This document shows, one piece after another, positions 8,580 through 18,636 of a DNA stretch of 64,000 nucleotides. The DNA is from an uncultured Bacteriovorax sp. (lineage in GTDB: Bacteria > Bdellovibrionota > Bacteriovoracia > Bacteriovoracales > Bacteriovoracaceae), in assembly GCA_946480715.1 (NCBI GenBank), contig CAMLKK010000014.1, forward strand, positions 6,371 to 70,370, in the 5' to 3' direction. The number at the start of each line of letters is the position of its first letter. The stretch's first letter is position 1. The notes beneath the pieces were generated by a model. That model had not been told where the DNA came from. It saw only the letters and a program-made list of their open reading frames with translations, and did not search any database. Position numbers and translations under genes: made by a program.

Positions 8580-11241
8580 ATGCCTTAAATTGAGCAATGT
8601 TTTCTTGTAAACTTCGAACCTTTTCGCCAAGCTCAGCTTCGTTTTGAATAACTTCCTGACGAACATTCTCTGGAGCATTCTTCATGAAATTTTCGTTTTT
8701 CAACTTTGCTTCGTATTTCTTGTAATCACCTAAAGTCTTGTTAAGTTCTTTCTCTAATCGAGAGACTTGTTCCTTTAGGTCAATAACGCCGTCTAGAGGT
8801 ACGAATACTTCTGTGTGCGTGAGAATGTTAACAATCGATTTGTTAGGGCGGTTGAGCTCTTTACTGCCGACTTTCAACTCCTTCACACGAGCGAGCTCCT
8901 GGAAGTTAATTAAGTTTTGGCGATAGTATTGAACGAGTTCTTGGTTATCTGAGAAAAGTTCAACGCTCACTTCATCTTTAGGTTTTATGTTAACGCTTGC
9001 ACGAAGGTTTCTGATACTTGTGACAACCTCGACAAACTTGTTCATTTGATCCTGGTCATCTTTGAACGTTAGAGCTGGATCATATTCAGGATACTCTTGA
9101 GCGATGAGCAGGTCTTCGTTGCTTTCTTTTAAGTGTGACCACAACTCTTCAGTGATGAAAGGAGTAATTGGGTGCAGTAATGCGAGCATTTTTCTAAAGA
9201 CGAATTTTAGAACCGAAATTCTTTGTGCCTTAATATCAGCTTTATCGCCATTTAAAATGTTTTTTGAAAGCTCAATGAACCATGAACAGTATTTGTCGTA
9301 AACGAATGAATAAACCGCGGCACAGGCATCGTCATAACGATAAATTTCCAGAGACTCATTCATGATTTTTGCTGTTGTATTCAATTCAGATAAGATCCAG
9401 CGCTCATGGTGGTCGAGTTTCGCAACATCAGCAATTTTCGCTGAACCAGCATCTAGGTGAGGCTGAATAAAGCGATAGGCATTCCAAACTTTATTGATGA
9501 AGTTTCTGTATCCACCGATTCTTTCCGGATCCAAGTTGATGTTACGATTGTATCCAGCACCGCTAGCAAGAGCGAAACGGAAAGCATCTGTTCCGTATTG
9601 CTCGATCATATCAAATGGATCAATTCCGTTCCCCAGAGATTTACTCATTTTTCTTCCCAGCTTATCGCGAACGATAGCGTGGATATAAACATCTCTAAAT
9701 GGAACTTTGTTTTGAGTTTTAAGCGACATCATCATCATGCGCGCAACCCAGAAGAAAATAATATCGAAACCAGTGATCAATACAGAGTTTGGAAAGAAAG
9801 TTTCAAATTTCTTTTCTTTCATAGCTTCAGCATTTGGCCAGCCAAGTGTCGACATTGGCCATAGTCCTGATGAAAACCATGTATCGAGTACATCTGGGTC
9901 TTGATGAACATTTTTTGATTTGCACGTTGGGCATTCTGTTTCATTGTGTTCGCTTGCCCATTGGTGTCCGTTATCACAATAGAAAACTGGGATTTGGTGG
10001 CCCCACCAAAGTTGGCGTGAAATACACCAGTCCTTCGGATCGCGAAGCCAAGAGAAATAAGTATTTTCCCATTCTCTTGGATAGAAAGTTGTTTTGTCTG
10101 TTTCAACAGCTTCAACCGCACGTTTGGCCATTTCAGTTACGTTAACAAACCATTGTTTTGAAATCATTGGTTCAATAACAACGCCTGATCTCTCTCCATG
10201 TCCGACAGGGTGAGTGTGAGGTTTTTTGTCGATAAGTAACCCGAGTTCATCTAATTTTTTTGAAACAACATTACGAGCAACTTTTGCAGCGAGACCTTTG
10301 AACTCCATTCCTTGTTCATTCATTGTTCCGTCTTTATTGAGAACGTTGATGATTGGAAGATTATGGCGTTTGCCGATTTCAAAGTCATTGAAGTCGTGAC
10401 CTGGAGTTACTTTTAAACAGCCTGTTCCTTTTTCAAGATCAACATGTTCATCGCCAATGATTGGAACTTCACGGTTACAAAGTGGGATGATTGCTGTTTT
10501 TCCGATTAAGTGTTTGTAACGTTCATCTTCAGGATTAACGGCAACGGCGGTATCACCAAATAAAGTTTCTGGTCTTGTTGTTGCGACTTCCAGAAATTCA
10601 TTCGAACCTTTGATCGCATACTTGATGTGATAAAAGTTGCCTTGAACGTCTTTATGGTCAACTTCCGCATCGGATACTGCTGATTGAAGAGCAGGGTCCC
10701 AGTTAACAATGTAATCACTTTGATAAATAAGTTTTTGATTATAGAGATCAGTAAAAAACTTTTTTACTGCTTGATTTGGAATGGGATCAAGAGTGAATGT
10801 TAAATAATCCCAATCACAGCTTGCGCCCATGGCACGTTGTTGATCGAGGATCGTGTTTCCATATTGTTCTTTCCACGCCCAAATTTTTTTAAGAAATTCT
10901 TCGCGAGTGAAATTGTGGCGAGTTTTCTTTTCAGATTCCCAAACCATTTTTTCAACTACAGATTGAGTGGAAATACCAGCGTGGTCTAGTCCTGGAAGGA
11001 AAAGAGCTTCGTAGCCTTTCATGCGCTTGAAGCGAATAAGCGAATCTTGTGTTGTTACATCAAGTGCATGACCAGCGTGCAGTTTACCTGTAACGTTTGG
11101 TGGAGGGACGATGATACAGTAAGCTTTGTTTGCTTTACCTTTTTTAGGCTTGAAGTATTTTCCTTGCTCCCAAGCTTTGTACCATTTTGATTCTACTTCT
11201 TGTGGAGAGTAGGTTGTTGCTAATTCTGTTTTCGTATTCAT
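8578..11241 (-). CDS. valS: Valyl-tRNA synthetase
   Basis: This 887-residue class I synthetase charges tRNA-Val and has an editing domain. The HIGH-type motif is PPPNVTGKLHAGHAL near residues 47-61, and the KMSKS motif is GRKMSKSLGNGID near residue 535. The C-terminus (about 820-887) is a Lys/Glu-rich coiled coil, the tRNA-binding arm typical of ValRS. The size is closer to the Bacillus enzyme than to E. coli (951). The start lies 5 bp after the hisS stop, so the two synthetases share a transcript. Confidence 0.97.
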   Translation of the reverse strand: MNTKTELATTYSPQEVESKWYKAWEQGKYFKPKKGKANKAYCIIVPPPNVTGKLHAGHALDVTTQDSLIRFKRMKGYEALFLPGLDHAGISTQSVVEKMVWESEKKTRHNFTREEFLKKIWAWKEQYGNTILDQQRAMGASCDWDYLTFTLDPIPNQAVKKFFTDLYNQKLIYQSDYIVNWDPALQSAVSDAEVDHKDVQGNFYHIKYAIKGSNEFLEVATTRPETLFGDTAVAVNPEDERYKHLIGKTAIIPLCNREVPIIGDEHVDLEKGTGCLKVTPGHDFNDFEIGKRHNLPIINVLNKDGTMNEQGMEFKGLAAKVARNVVSKKLDELGLLIDKKPHTHPVGHGERSGVVIEPMISKQWFVNVTEMAKRAVEAVETDKTTFYPREWENTYFSWLRDPKDWCISRQLWWGHQIPVFYCDNGHQWASEHNETECPTCKSKNVHQDPDVLDTWFSSGLWPMSTLGWPNAEAMKEKKFETFFPNSVLITGFDIIFFWVARMMMMSLKTQNKVPFRDVYIHAIVRDKLGRKMSKSLGNGIDPFDMIEQYGTDAFRFALASGAGYNRNINLDPERIGGYRNFINKVWNAYRFIQPHLDAGSAKIADVAKLDHHERWILSELNTTAKIMNESLEIYRYDDACAAVYSFVYDKYCSWFIELSKNILNGDKADIKAQRISVLKFVFRKMLALLHPITPFITEELWSHLKESNEDLLIAQEYPEYDPALTFKDDQDQMNKFVEVVTSIRNLRASVNIKPKDEVSVELFSDNQELVQYYRQNLINFQELARVKELKVGSKELNRPNKSIVNILTHTEVFVPLDGVIDLKEQVSRLEKELNKTLGDYKKYEAKLKNENFMKNAPENVRQEVIQNEAELGEKVRSLQENIAQFKA

Positions 11242-11246
11242 ATTGT

Positions 11247-12557
11247 TTAAGCCTTAATAAATTTTAGAATGGATTGAACATCATCGATTTGAAATGGAAG
11301 CTGCTCTTTTGTGATTAAATTTTTAATTTGAATTTCGTTTTTCGACATTTCATCGCTGCCTAATAGAGTGACAAACTTCACACCTTTTTTTTCGGCAGTT
11401 GGAAAAACTTTTTTAAACTTAAGCGCTTCTAAACTCGTAACAACCTTCAATCCTTCCTGGCGAAGTTTTCTTGCAAGCTTTAGTGAAGACTCAAGTCCAT
11501 TGTCTTCTTGATAAGTGATAAAAATATCATTTGTCGGTAATTCAAGATTCGGTAGAAGATTATGAACTTCTAAGAAATCTCTTAACGTCACATCACCAAG
11601 ACCGAAACCCACGCCCGCCAATGGGTCCTCATTAAAAATTTGAAGCAAGTTTGCGTATGCACCACCACCGCAAAGGGCGCGACGATTGTCAGGATGTTTA
11701 TCGAAGATCTCGAAAACAATTCCAGTATAATAATCCAGACCACGAACAATAGTTGGATCATAAGTGAGATATTCATTCACACCTGTCTTAATTGTTTGTG
11801 ACACAAATTCGTTAAAGAGATCAGCTTTATCGGCTTGGCCATTTGATTTTAGGAATGCATCGACTTCGCTAAAAGTTTTTAACTTTAGGTAGCTGTAAAA
11901 AATAGATTCAGCATCGGATGACAATTGAACTTCCCCGACCATTTTCTTTAAAGCTTCATCATTAACTTTTTTTGCTTTATCAACAATTTTATAAAGACGA
12001 TAAGCTTGCTCATCAGTTGTTTTCATCATTGTTTTAAAAACAGCATCTACGATAGCTCTGTCATTTATCAAAATTTCAAAATGTGATTTGTTGGCACCGT
12101 AATTTTCAAAAAGTTCAACTGCAACTTGAAGAATCTCAACTTCACCCATTCTTCCAGGTGCACCAAAGACATCGCAATTTAATTGCCAGTGCTCACGCAC
12201 GCGACCTCTTTGAGGTTTTTCATATCTCATCAAGTTTGGAATCGAAAACCATCTTACAGGTTTACTTACTTCACGATGAACCTGGGCCACCATTCGTGCA
12301 AGTGTGGGAGTCATTTCTGGACGGATCGCCACGTTTCTTTCACCACGGTCAATGAATGAATAGATTTGTTCATTGATTAGTTCTTCACCAGATTTAGCTT
12401 TATAGAGTTCGACTTCTTCAAGCAAAGGGCCATCATATGATTCATATCCAAAACTTTCTGCAGTTTTCGTCATGACGGAAAAAAGATAATCACGGACTCG
12501 TTTATCCTTTGGAAAAAAATCTCTGGTTCCGCGATATGGCTGTTTGTTTAGACCCAT
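11247..12557 (-). CDS. hisS: Histidyl-tRNA synthetase
   Basis: This 436-residue class II synthetase charges tRNA-His. The N-terminal KQPYRGTRDFFP, motif 2 at RYEKPQRGRVREHWQLNCDV, and the His-specific segment RGLDYYTGIVFEIF are clear. A C-terminal anticodon-binding domain follows. AGGAC lies 6 bp before the start. It is followed at 5 bp by valS. A promoter candidate lies at the end of the upstream gene (12599-12626). Confidence 0.96.
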   Translation of the reverse strand: MGLNKQPYRGTRDFFPKDKRVRDYLFSVMTKTAESFGYESYDGPLLEEVELYKAKSGEELINEQIYSFIDRGERNVAIRPEMTPTLARMVAQVHREVSKPVRWFSIPNLMRYEKPQRGRVREHWQLNCDVFGAPGRMGEVEILQVAVELFENYGANKSHFEILINDRAIVDAVFKTMMKTTDEQAYRLYKIVDKAKKVNDEALKKMVGEVQLSSDAESIFYSYLKLKTFSEVDAFLKSNGQADKADLFNEFVSQTIKTGVNEYLTYDPTIVRGLDYYTGIVFEIFDKHPDNRRALCGGGAYANLLQIFNEDPLAGVGFGLGDVTLRDFLEVHNLLPNLELPTNDIFITYQEDNGLESSLKLARKLRQEGLKVVTSLEALKFKKVFPTAEKKGVKFVTLLGSDEMSKNEIQIKNLITKEQLPFQIDDVQSILKFIKA

Positions 12558-12598
12558 AAAATGTCCTGGAAATGGAAGTCGTTACGAGGGAAAAGGGT

Positions 12599-12626
12599 AT
12601 CATATTTAAGGCTAAAAGTCTTGCAA
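12599..12626 (-). promoter_or_regulatory. Candidate promoter of hisS-valS
   Basis: On the minus strand TTGCAA (12626-12621) is separated by 16 bp from TATGAT (12604-12599), about 40 bp upstream of the hisS start. The -35 box lies in the last codons of the preceding gene. This would give the synthetases transcription independent of the exported-protein operon. Confidence 0.4.
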
Positions 12627-13523
12627 CCAGTCCGCATCATTAGAAGGTTTCGGAAGGTTTTTGAGTCCTGCCGGAGTATTCTCAGAGTCCAACCAATTTT
12701 CTGAGCTTGGAAGGGGAAGTGTACTTGGATCAGCTTCTTCAACAGTGCTTAGAATTTCTTCAACGGTTTTATCTTTTGGCTGAGGTGGGGGCGTTTTTTT
12801 AACTTCAGGTGTCGATGTCTTAACGGCGAAAAATTTCAAATCTTTTGCATCAGTGATCGGCCCGGCCAATTCACCTCTATTTCCGTAGGACGCCAGTAAT
12901 TGAAAGGAGTTTTCAATGTTGGCAAGGCATTCTTCCATAATTGGTACCATAATCGTGCGAAAAGTTTCTTTGAAATCATCAGCTTTTGGATTTAGTTTTT
13001 GAACCCAGCCAGCGATCAACTGATTTTTTTTAATTATTCGACGATACTTTGTGAGATCAGCGCCAGATGTATTTAACTGGAGGATGTATTCTTTGAAGAG
13101 AGAATTATCCACAAGCGCTTGTGCATCTTGGATTAGTGAATCAAGAAACCATTTAAAAAATGGATCGCTTGTTTTGGCCAAAGAATCTTTAAGAGTTTTA
13201 ATTGAATTACCATCTATAGGCTGTCGGATGGATGATGAGCCTGCTTTAATAAGCGTGCGATAGATTTCTAGCTTACCAACTAAAAAAAGATCTTCCTTAT
13301 TGAGAAGGCGAGCGTATCTATCAATAGAAAAAATCTTTGATTGAACACGATCATAAACGGCCTGATCATAAGTCATCAAACTTTTTAATAAAAAATTAAT
13401 TTCGCTGGGTAATTCTTTAGATCCTTCAATAATCTTTTTTTCAGAAGGCGCGAGCACAACTTGGGTGTTACCGATGATCGGCAGAAGCAATGCTAATATG
13501 AGAATGCATGACTTCTTCATCAT
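12612..13523 (-). CDS. Exported protein of unknown function, proline-rich C-terminus
   Basis: No family is recognised. The 303-residue protein has a signal peptide (about the first 20 residues, ending IIGNTQ), a mostly helical middle, and a low-complexity Pro/Lys/Glu segment (TPPPQPKDKTVEEI) near residues 240-255. The C-terminus is acidic and Trp-containing, ending NDADWLQDF. Its start overlaps the upstream stop in ATGATG, so it is coupled to that gene. It is the last of three exported unknowns downstream of the membrane Fe-S oxidoreductase. Confidence 0.6.
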   Translation of the reverse strand: MMKKSCILILALLLPIIGNTQVVLAPSEKKIIEGSKELPSEINFLLKSLMTYDQAVYDRVQSKIFSIDRYARLLNKEDLFLVGKLEIYRTLIKAGSSSIRQPIDGNSIKTLKDSLAKTSDPFFKWFLDSLIQDAQALVDNSLFKEYILQLNTSGADLTKYRRIIKKNQLIAGWVQKLNPKADDFKETFRTIMVPIMEECLANIENSFQLLASYGNRGELAGPITDAKDLKFFAVKTSTPEVKKTPPPQPKDKTVEEILSTVEEADPSTLPLPSSENWLDSENTPAGLKNLPKPSNDADWLQDF

Positions 13524-14626
13524 TGATCAGCACCTTCATCGATTTGTTTTATTGCTTCGTTAGCTCCACTAGGCGGCAAAGATTTTAATGCATCAACGTT
13601 TTTGAAATCTGCATTTCCTTTAACAATTAAATATCTTCCTTTATCAAGGATGAGGAGCGTTCCGTCCATGTTTATTAGGCTTGAAATTGATTTCAGATCG
13701 CTTAGCTGTTTGACTTCTTTTGAATTGAGATTCAAATCAGCGACGTCATAACTTGGAGAATCAGTTGTTCCAAAATTTTTAATAAAAGAAATGTTGTCAC
13801 CTTCTAGTCCACAGACGATTTGGCCAATATCGTTGGCCGGTGAATTGTAAATCGACTCTCGTTTTTTAAAATCTGAAATAGGCAGTGATGATTTTGTTAT
13901 TACACTTCCCTGATTAGAAAAATTTATACCAAAACTACCCAGGATAAGATTGTTTTTATGGCTACAAATTTCTAACTTTACCATTGGCCCTGATGCTTTA
14001 AATATAAGTTCACTCTTAGATGAACTTCTTTTGTATTCAAGTAATCCAGGTGCTCCATTCTCTCCAAGATCAGTATAGTAAATCGTGTTTTCATCACTCA
14101 TCACTACTTTCGGGATAAAATAAGGATTTATTTTATTATTGAGCTTTATAGAAAACTTAAGTGCAGAGTTAACAGTGTGCTCAAAATAGATCGTACGAGA
14201 GTAGAAATTATAATACGATAACCACGAATCATTAGCGTGCAACTGAGGATTTGTACCTGGCCCCACTTCCTTCACTTGAGTATCGCCGTAATCGACAAGA
14301 TAAATAGTTTCGTTAGCGCGAATTGAAATGAAACTATGGAAATTATGATTTTGGGTAATAGCTATTTTTTTTCGGGCTAAAGTACCGATTACTTCGTACT
14401 GAGTTCCAATCTGGCCCTTCAGCATTTCTGTTACTTTATAGTTGCTCGAAAACAACAGACTTCCTGATCTTTTTTGATAGTAAGTAAACTTACCACTATT
14501 ACTAATATATCTTATATTGGATATAGCTTGCTTCGCGAGCAACTCAGGCAGGTCCATCTTGGCCCAAGCGAATGAACTATTTAAAAGAATAATAATGGCA
14601 GCACTAATTTTACTTTTTGATGCCAT
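13520..14626 (-). CDS. Exported protein, possible beta-propeller
   Basis: The 368-residue product starts MASKSKISAAIIILLNSSFAWA, a signal peptide. The frame extends 14 codons further upstream, but those residues are not signal-like and lie deep in the previous gene, so I place the start at 14626. The body is almost all short beta strands with aromatic and Asp-Gly turns (for example TIYLVDYGD, TIYYTDLGENG), resembling the repeats of TolB/WD-type propellers. This is composition-based, with no family match by eye. It overlaps its upstream neighbour by 17 bp and its downstream neighbour by 4 bp. Confidence 0.6.
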   Translation of the reverse strand: MASKSKISAAIIILLNSSFAWAKMDLPELLAKQAISNIRYISNSGKFTYYQKRSGSLLFSSNYKVTEMLKGQIGTQYEVIGTLARKKIAITQNHNFHSFISIRANETIYLVDYGDTQVKEVGPGTNPQLHANDSWLSYYNFYSRTIYFEHTVNSALKFSIKLNNKINPYFIPKVVMSDENTIYYTDLGENGAPGLLEYKRSSSKSELIFKASGPMVKLEICSHKNNLILGSFGINFSNQGSVITKSSLPISDFKKRESIYNSPANDIGQIVCGLEGDNISFIKNFGTTDSPSYDVADLNLNSKEVKQLSDLKSISSLINMDGTLLILDKGRYLIVKGNADFKNVDALKSLPPSGANEAIKQIDEGADQ

Positions 14627-16505
14627 ACAGAGTCCATGTATTGAGCGGATGCAGTTCTTGATATGCACTTACGCTGTTGTAAATGTTTGTCCACTGAATG
14701 AGTCGTGGAGTGTGAATATCATCAATTGATAATCGCGTGATGACAAAATTTTCACCGTTTCTTTTTGCGATGCCATCGATAATAAATGGTAGCGGCTGGC
14801 ACTGATTGATTGATGATCGCTGAAACATTTCCGGTACCAAATCTTCAGCACAACCAATCCCGTGGACAATACCATTGGATAATTTATCTAATTGGAAGGT
14901 TAAACCAGTATAATTTCTGATAACTCTTTCTTGCGTTTTATAAACTTCATTTACGAGATTAGTAAAAGCATAACGTTCATTCATGAATGCGGTTGGAAAA
15001 TAATCGAAAGATGTTTTACCTATGAATTTAATATCTGTTTGATGCTGTTCTTCCCAAATAACTTTCTTATCACAAGACAGTGTCGTACAAGTATCAGCAT
15101 TATAAACGATGAAACAACCATACTTAAATTCAGAGCGAAGTGGGTTGTAGGTTTTTGAATCGACTATTCTGCAAGTCGTTTTAGCGGGAGCACCTTTCTG
15201 ACGATAGAGAATTTTTGCTATAACCTGATCTTCACTTAGAGGTTCATTTTCTCTTTTGCCTGGAATGTAAGGAGTGCACGTCTCTTTATTATCCACTCTG
15301 TTTAAGTAACAAACTTTCAACGGCCATCCGGCTTCGTATTTAATATCGAGATTTAAACGTGCGAAAGTGTAGTTAGTTTCACTGGCACACGAATCACGAG
15401 TGCTAATCATTTTTCTAGGAGCAAAATGATTTATAATTCTGTGAACATTTGTTATAGCTTCATTATCAATTGCGCCCGGACAATCATGATAATCCGTCAT
15501 TAATTTAGAATTATTCAACGCTAAAGAAATATTACTGCAACTTTGTAAAGGGAAGTTAGACGGGAATTCGCTTGTTCCCTTTGCTTCACAGAATTTATCA
15601 TCGGCCGCAAGTCTTGCAGCACAGTTTTTTAAATCAGCTTCGCTAAGTCCCGCGGGCTGTTTAAGCATATCAATACATTTATAGGCAATTTTGTAGGCCG
15701 GCAGTTCAGAGTTACTTATTCTGCTCCAGGCATCGTTCTTCATGTAGTGTGAGCAAAACTCTTCAGAGGAAGTTAGTGAGCTGCAAAGATTATCCAAATA
15801 AGTTCTTTGAAGAGTTGAAACACGTTCTTTATAAAAATCCGCCTGACGTTTGATGGGCGAACGTTTCATGATCTGTTGGATTCGGCATAAATACGGCGTA
15901 TATGAATTTTCAAACCACTCTTTATGGACAATAGAACACTGCTCTTTTGTTTTAGGTATTGTGAAACGGATGCCTTCAATTGTCTTGATGGCATTAGTTT
16001 CATTAAAGAGAATTGAAAACTCTCTATTGTTCAAACATTTCTGCTTATAGATTTGTTCAAAAAAGTTTTGGCGAGGAACTGCTGCCGATTCGATTTTTCC
16101 ATTCGATTTGTATTCAATGAGAATATTTTCGGGATTACCTTCTGATGTTTTAAGTAGATTGTTTTCCAAAATAGAAAGAAAGCGACACTCATCTTTATTA
16201 CTCAATCGCAAAAACTCCTCATCTGAATTTATGATGAGGTTCTTCATGAAGTCGGGTGCTATCTTAACTTCTTGAAGCGCACTGATATCGCTGATGATAT
16301 TGAGATTGGATTGAATGCGCGAATTGCTTTTTTGATATTGATCTTTGCTGAGCTCAGATAATCTTTCAAAGCTTTCAATGATGCCGGGAGGACTTACTTT
16401 AGAGTCTTGTGAAAGAGCTCCACCGGAAAAACCGATGGAGCTTATAATCAGCAGTTTGCTAAAGAACTGATTTGGCCAAAATAGATGCGATGTCTTCAAC
16501 TTCAA
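14610..16505 (-). CDS. Large cysteine-rich exported protein of unknown function
   Basis: I do not recognise this 631-residue protein. A hydrophobic N-terminal segment (FFSKLLIISSIGFSGGALS) looks like a signal peptide. The mature part has about 20 cysteines spread over its length, for example NLCSSLTSSEEFCSHY and ADTCTTLSCDKK, so it is probably held by disulfides in the periplasm or outside the cell. The start is uncertain: the frame begins with a TTG (16505) that overlaps the preceding gene by 47 bp, and another TTG at 16499 is possible. Both lie after GGA-containing sequence. It is coupled to the genes on both sides. Confidence 0.6.
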   Translation of the reverse strand: MKLKTSHLFWPNQFFSKLLIISSIGFSGGALSQDSKVSPPGIIESFERLSELSKDQYQKSNSRIQSNLNIISDISALQEVKIAPDFMKNLIINSDEEFLRLSNKDECRFLSILENNLLKTSEGNPENILIEYKSNGKIESAAVPRQNFFEQIYKQKCLNNREFSILFNETNAIKTIEGIRFTIPKTKEQCSIVHKEWFENSYTPYLCRIQQIMKRSPIKRQADFYKERVSTLQRTYLDNLCSSLTSSEEFCSHYMKNDAWSRISNSELPAYKIAYKCIDMLKQPAGLSEADLKNCAARLAADDKFCEAKGTSEFPSNFPLQSCSNISLALNNSKLMTDYHDCPGAIDNEAITNVHRIINHFAPRKMISTRDSCASETNYTFARLNLDIKYEAGWPLKVCYLNRVDNKETCTPYIPGKRENEPLSEDQVIAKILYRQKGAPAKTTCRIVDSKTYNPLRSEFKYGCFIVYNADTCTTLSCDKKVIWEEQHQTDIKFIGKTSFDYFPTAFMNERYAFTNLVNEVYKTQERVIRNYTGLTFQLDKLSNGIVHGIGCAEDLVPEMFQRSSINQCQPLPFIIDGIAKRNGENFVITRLSIDDIHTPRLIQWTNIYNSVSAYQELHPLNTWTLYGIKK

Positions 16506-18486
16506 GGTTTTCCGTTTCCTTTACGTGAGCTTTAGACGAGTTGAAGTTAATCATACAATAAGAACATGCAGTAGCCAATTTGTTTACTTCTTTCTCACCG
16601 ATGTCTTTTAGGCGGTTATTCGCAATATGTTCTCCTTCTGGAAGTTCATACCACATATTTCCACCGCCCATTCCACAACAAAGAGCTTTATCTTTACTGC
16701 GTTCCATTTCCTTAACTTTCAGACCTTGAATTGAATTCAAGATCGCTCTTGGAGCATTATATTGACCATGGTGACGGCCTAAATAACATGGATCGTGGAA
16801 AGTTAACTCTTCATTAATTTCTTTTTCAGGTAGAAGTTTTCCTTGATCGATGAGTTCCGCTAAAAGTTCAGTATGGTGAACAGTTTCGAAAGTTCCATCT
16901 TCAAATTTGGCGTATTCTTTTCCGATCGTGTGAAGGCAGTGTGGACAGTGAGTGACAACTTTTCCAAAGTCATATTGCCTCATGTTCGCGATGTTTTCGA
17001 TGGCGATTTCATAGAAAGAGTATTCGTCACCAAAACGTCTGATAGGATCACCGTTACATTTTTCAGTTTTACCCATGACTGCGAAGCTGACTCCAGCTTT
17101 CTTAAGCATGGCGACTGTATCTTTTACTACTTTTTGATTTGAACCATCGTATGAACCAGCACAACCAACGTAATATAGATAATCAACTTTCTTACCAGCT
17201 TCAATGACCGGAATATTTAATCCATCGGCCCACTTGAAACGGTCTTGTTGCGAAATCCCCCAAGGGTTACCTTGATTTTTAATTTTGTTTACAGCATCGG
17301 CTGCTGCAGGAGGAATATCACCAAGAGTTAGGGCCTTATATCTTTTAGCTTCCATGATGATATTAACGTGTTCGATGTTTGCAGGACATTCTTCCATACA
17401 TGCACCACAAGTCGTACATGCATCAAGCTCATTCGATGCAAATAGAGGATTCTCTCCCCAAAGTTCAGCATCGGCTTGTCCTTTAGCCTGAGTTTCAAAA
17501 GCAAAGTCACGAGTTTTAGTGATGATTGTTTTTGGATCTAGGATTTTTCCAGCTAAATTTGCAGGACATACTTGAGTACAACGTCCGCATTCAACACAAG
17601 TAAGCAGATCGAGATTATTTTTTAAAGTAAGCTCAGAAAGTTTCCCGAGACCGAATGTCTCTGCGTTTTCATTCTCAAAGTTCATTGGATTGAGAACGGC
17701 TCCTCTTCTCACTGGGGTAACAAGAGAAGCAAATGGCAGCATGAAAATGTGTGAAAACTTCGACCATCCAATAGATCCTACGAAGAACATCGTATTGGCC
17801 ATGTGTAGAAACCACAGAGTGCGGTAACTGTATGCCATTGTCATATCGTTCAACCCAAGTTTTCCAAATAGGAGAGCGAGCCCCCAGCCAATTGGAGCCC
17901 ACTGAGCTTCACCTGATGGCATCCCATTTCCAAGAATTCTTAATCCTTCAATGAGGTAACCAATAACGACGAGTGAGACGAGCATACCGTACATGAACAT
18001 TTCTTGTTTCGGTTTTGTCGCTGATAGATATTTTGGATTTTCAACATAACGTCTTTTATAAGCTAGAGCTAATCCGGCTAAAATCATCAGACCAGCGATA
18101 TCAGCAAGGAATGAAATCACAATGTAAGTTGTTCCTTGAAAAACCTTGAATGGTGTATCGTAATGAATCGCAACTAAGTCTGTAGCAATCCAAAGAATCA
18201 AGAAACCGTAAAAGATGAGCCCATGAAAAAAACCAACGCGTAAAAATCTTTTAACTTTGCCCGCGAGTAAAGCAGTGTAAAAAAATCTTCCCCACTGAAG
18301 TTTTTCCGGCATCAGTCCTTCAAGTTTTTCAACTCCACCACCACGAGTAATGAATTTGATCTTTTGATAAAAACCTGCGACTAAAAATCCCAAGCTCACC
18401 ATGAGCGATGCATACATGATGATCTTAAACGAATAGGGAATATTCCACATAACTTCCCTAGTGGCGAGTGTTGCAACATCTCCCAT
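16459..18486 (-). CDS. Membrane-bound Fe-S oxidoreductase, EtfD/HdrD-like
   Basis: This 675-residue protein joins an N-terminal set of about six membrane helices (NarI-like) to a ferredoxin domain and two CCG domains. The two 4Fe-4S motifs are CVECGRCTQVCP (near residue 298) and CTTCGACMEECP (near 358). CCG-type motifs follow (YYVGCAGSYDG; HCPHCLHTIGKEY; FHDPCYLGRHHG with ALCCGMGGGNMW). This matches the family that passes electrons from electron-transfer flavoprotein to menaquinone (EtfD/EMO) or acts like heterodisulfide reductase HdrDE. GAGGAG lies just before the start. No etfAB is nearby, so the electron donor cannot be read from context. Three exported unknown genes are coupled downstream. 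Confidence 0.85.
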   Translation of the reverse strand: MGDVATLATREVMWNIPYSFKIIMYASLMVSLGFLVAGFYQKIKFITRGGGVEKLEGLMPEKLQWGRFFYTALLAGKVKRFLRVGFFHGLIFYGFLILWIATDLVAIHYDTPFKVFQGTTYIVISFLADIAGLMILAGLALAYKRRYVENPKYLSATKPKQEMFMYGMLVSLVVIGYLIEGLRILGNGMPSGEAQWAPIGWGLALLFGKLGLNDMTMAYSYRTLWFLHMANTMFFVGSIGWSKFSHIFMLPFASLVTPVRRGAVLNPMNFENENAETFGLGKLSELTLKNNLDLLTCVECGRCTQVCPANLAGKILDPKTIITKTRDFAFETQAKGQADAELWGENPLFASNELDACTTCGACMEECPANIEHVNIIMEAKRYKALTLGDIPPAAADAVNKIKNQGNPWGISQQDRFKWADGLNIPVIEAGKKVDYLYYVGCAGSYDGSNQKVVKDTVAMLKKAGVSFAVMGKTEKCNGDPIRRFGDEYSFYEIAIENIANMRQYDFGKVVTHCPHCLHTIGKEYAKFEDGTFETVHHTELLAELIDQGKLLPEKEINEELTFHDPCYLGRHHGQYNAPRAILNSIQGLKVKEMERSKDKALCCGMGGGNMWYELPEGEHIANNRLKDIGEKEVNKLATACSYCMINFNSSKAHVKETENLEVEDIASILAKSVL

Positions 18487-18636
18487 AAATTCTCCTCAAA
18501 AAATACTAAAGTGATAAGCTCGGTTACTAACGAATAAACTACCTAAAGAATAAAGGAGTTTGGTAAAGAATTAAATGAGAAATTTGTCGGTTTCGGGCAT
18601 AATATTGAATGTCCTTAACGTAATGCTGGATAATTG

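Noticed and set aside
9457..10145. Open frames on the plus strand opposite valS
   Set aside because: They have no ribosome site or recognisable protein features and lie fully within a well-conserved synthetase gene.
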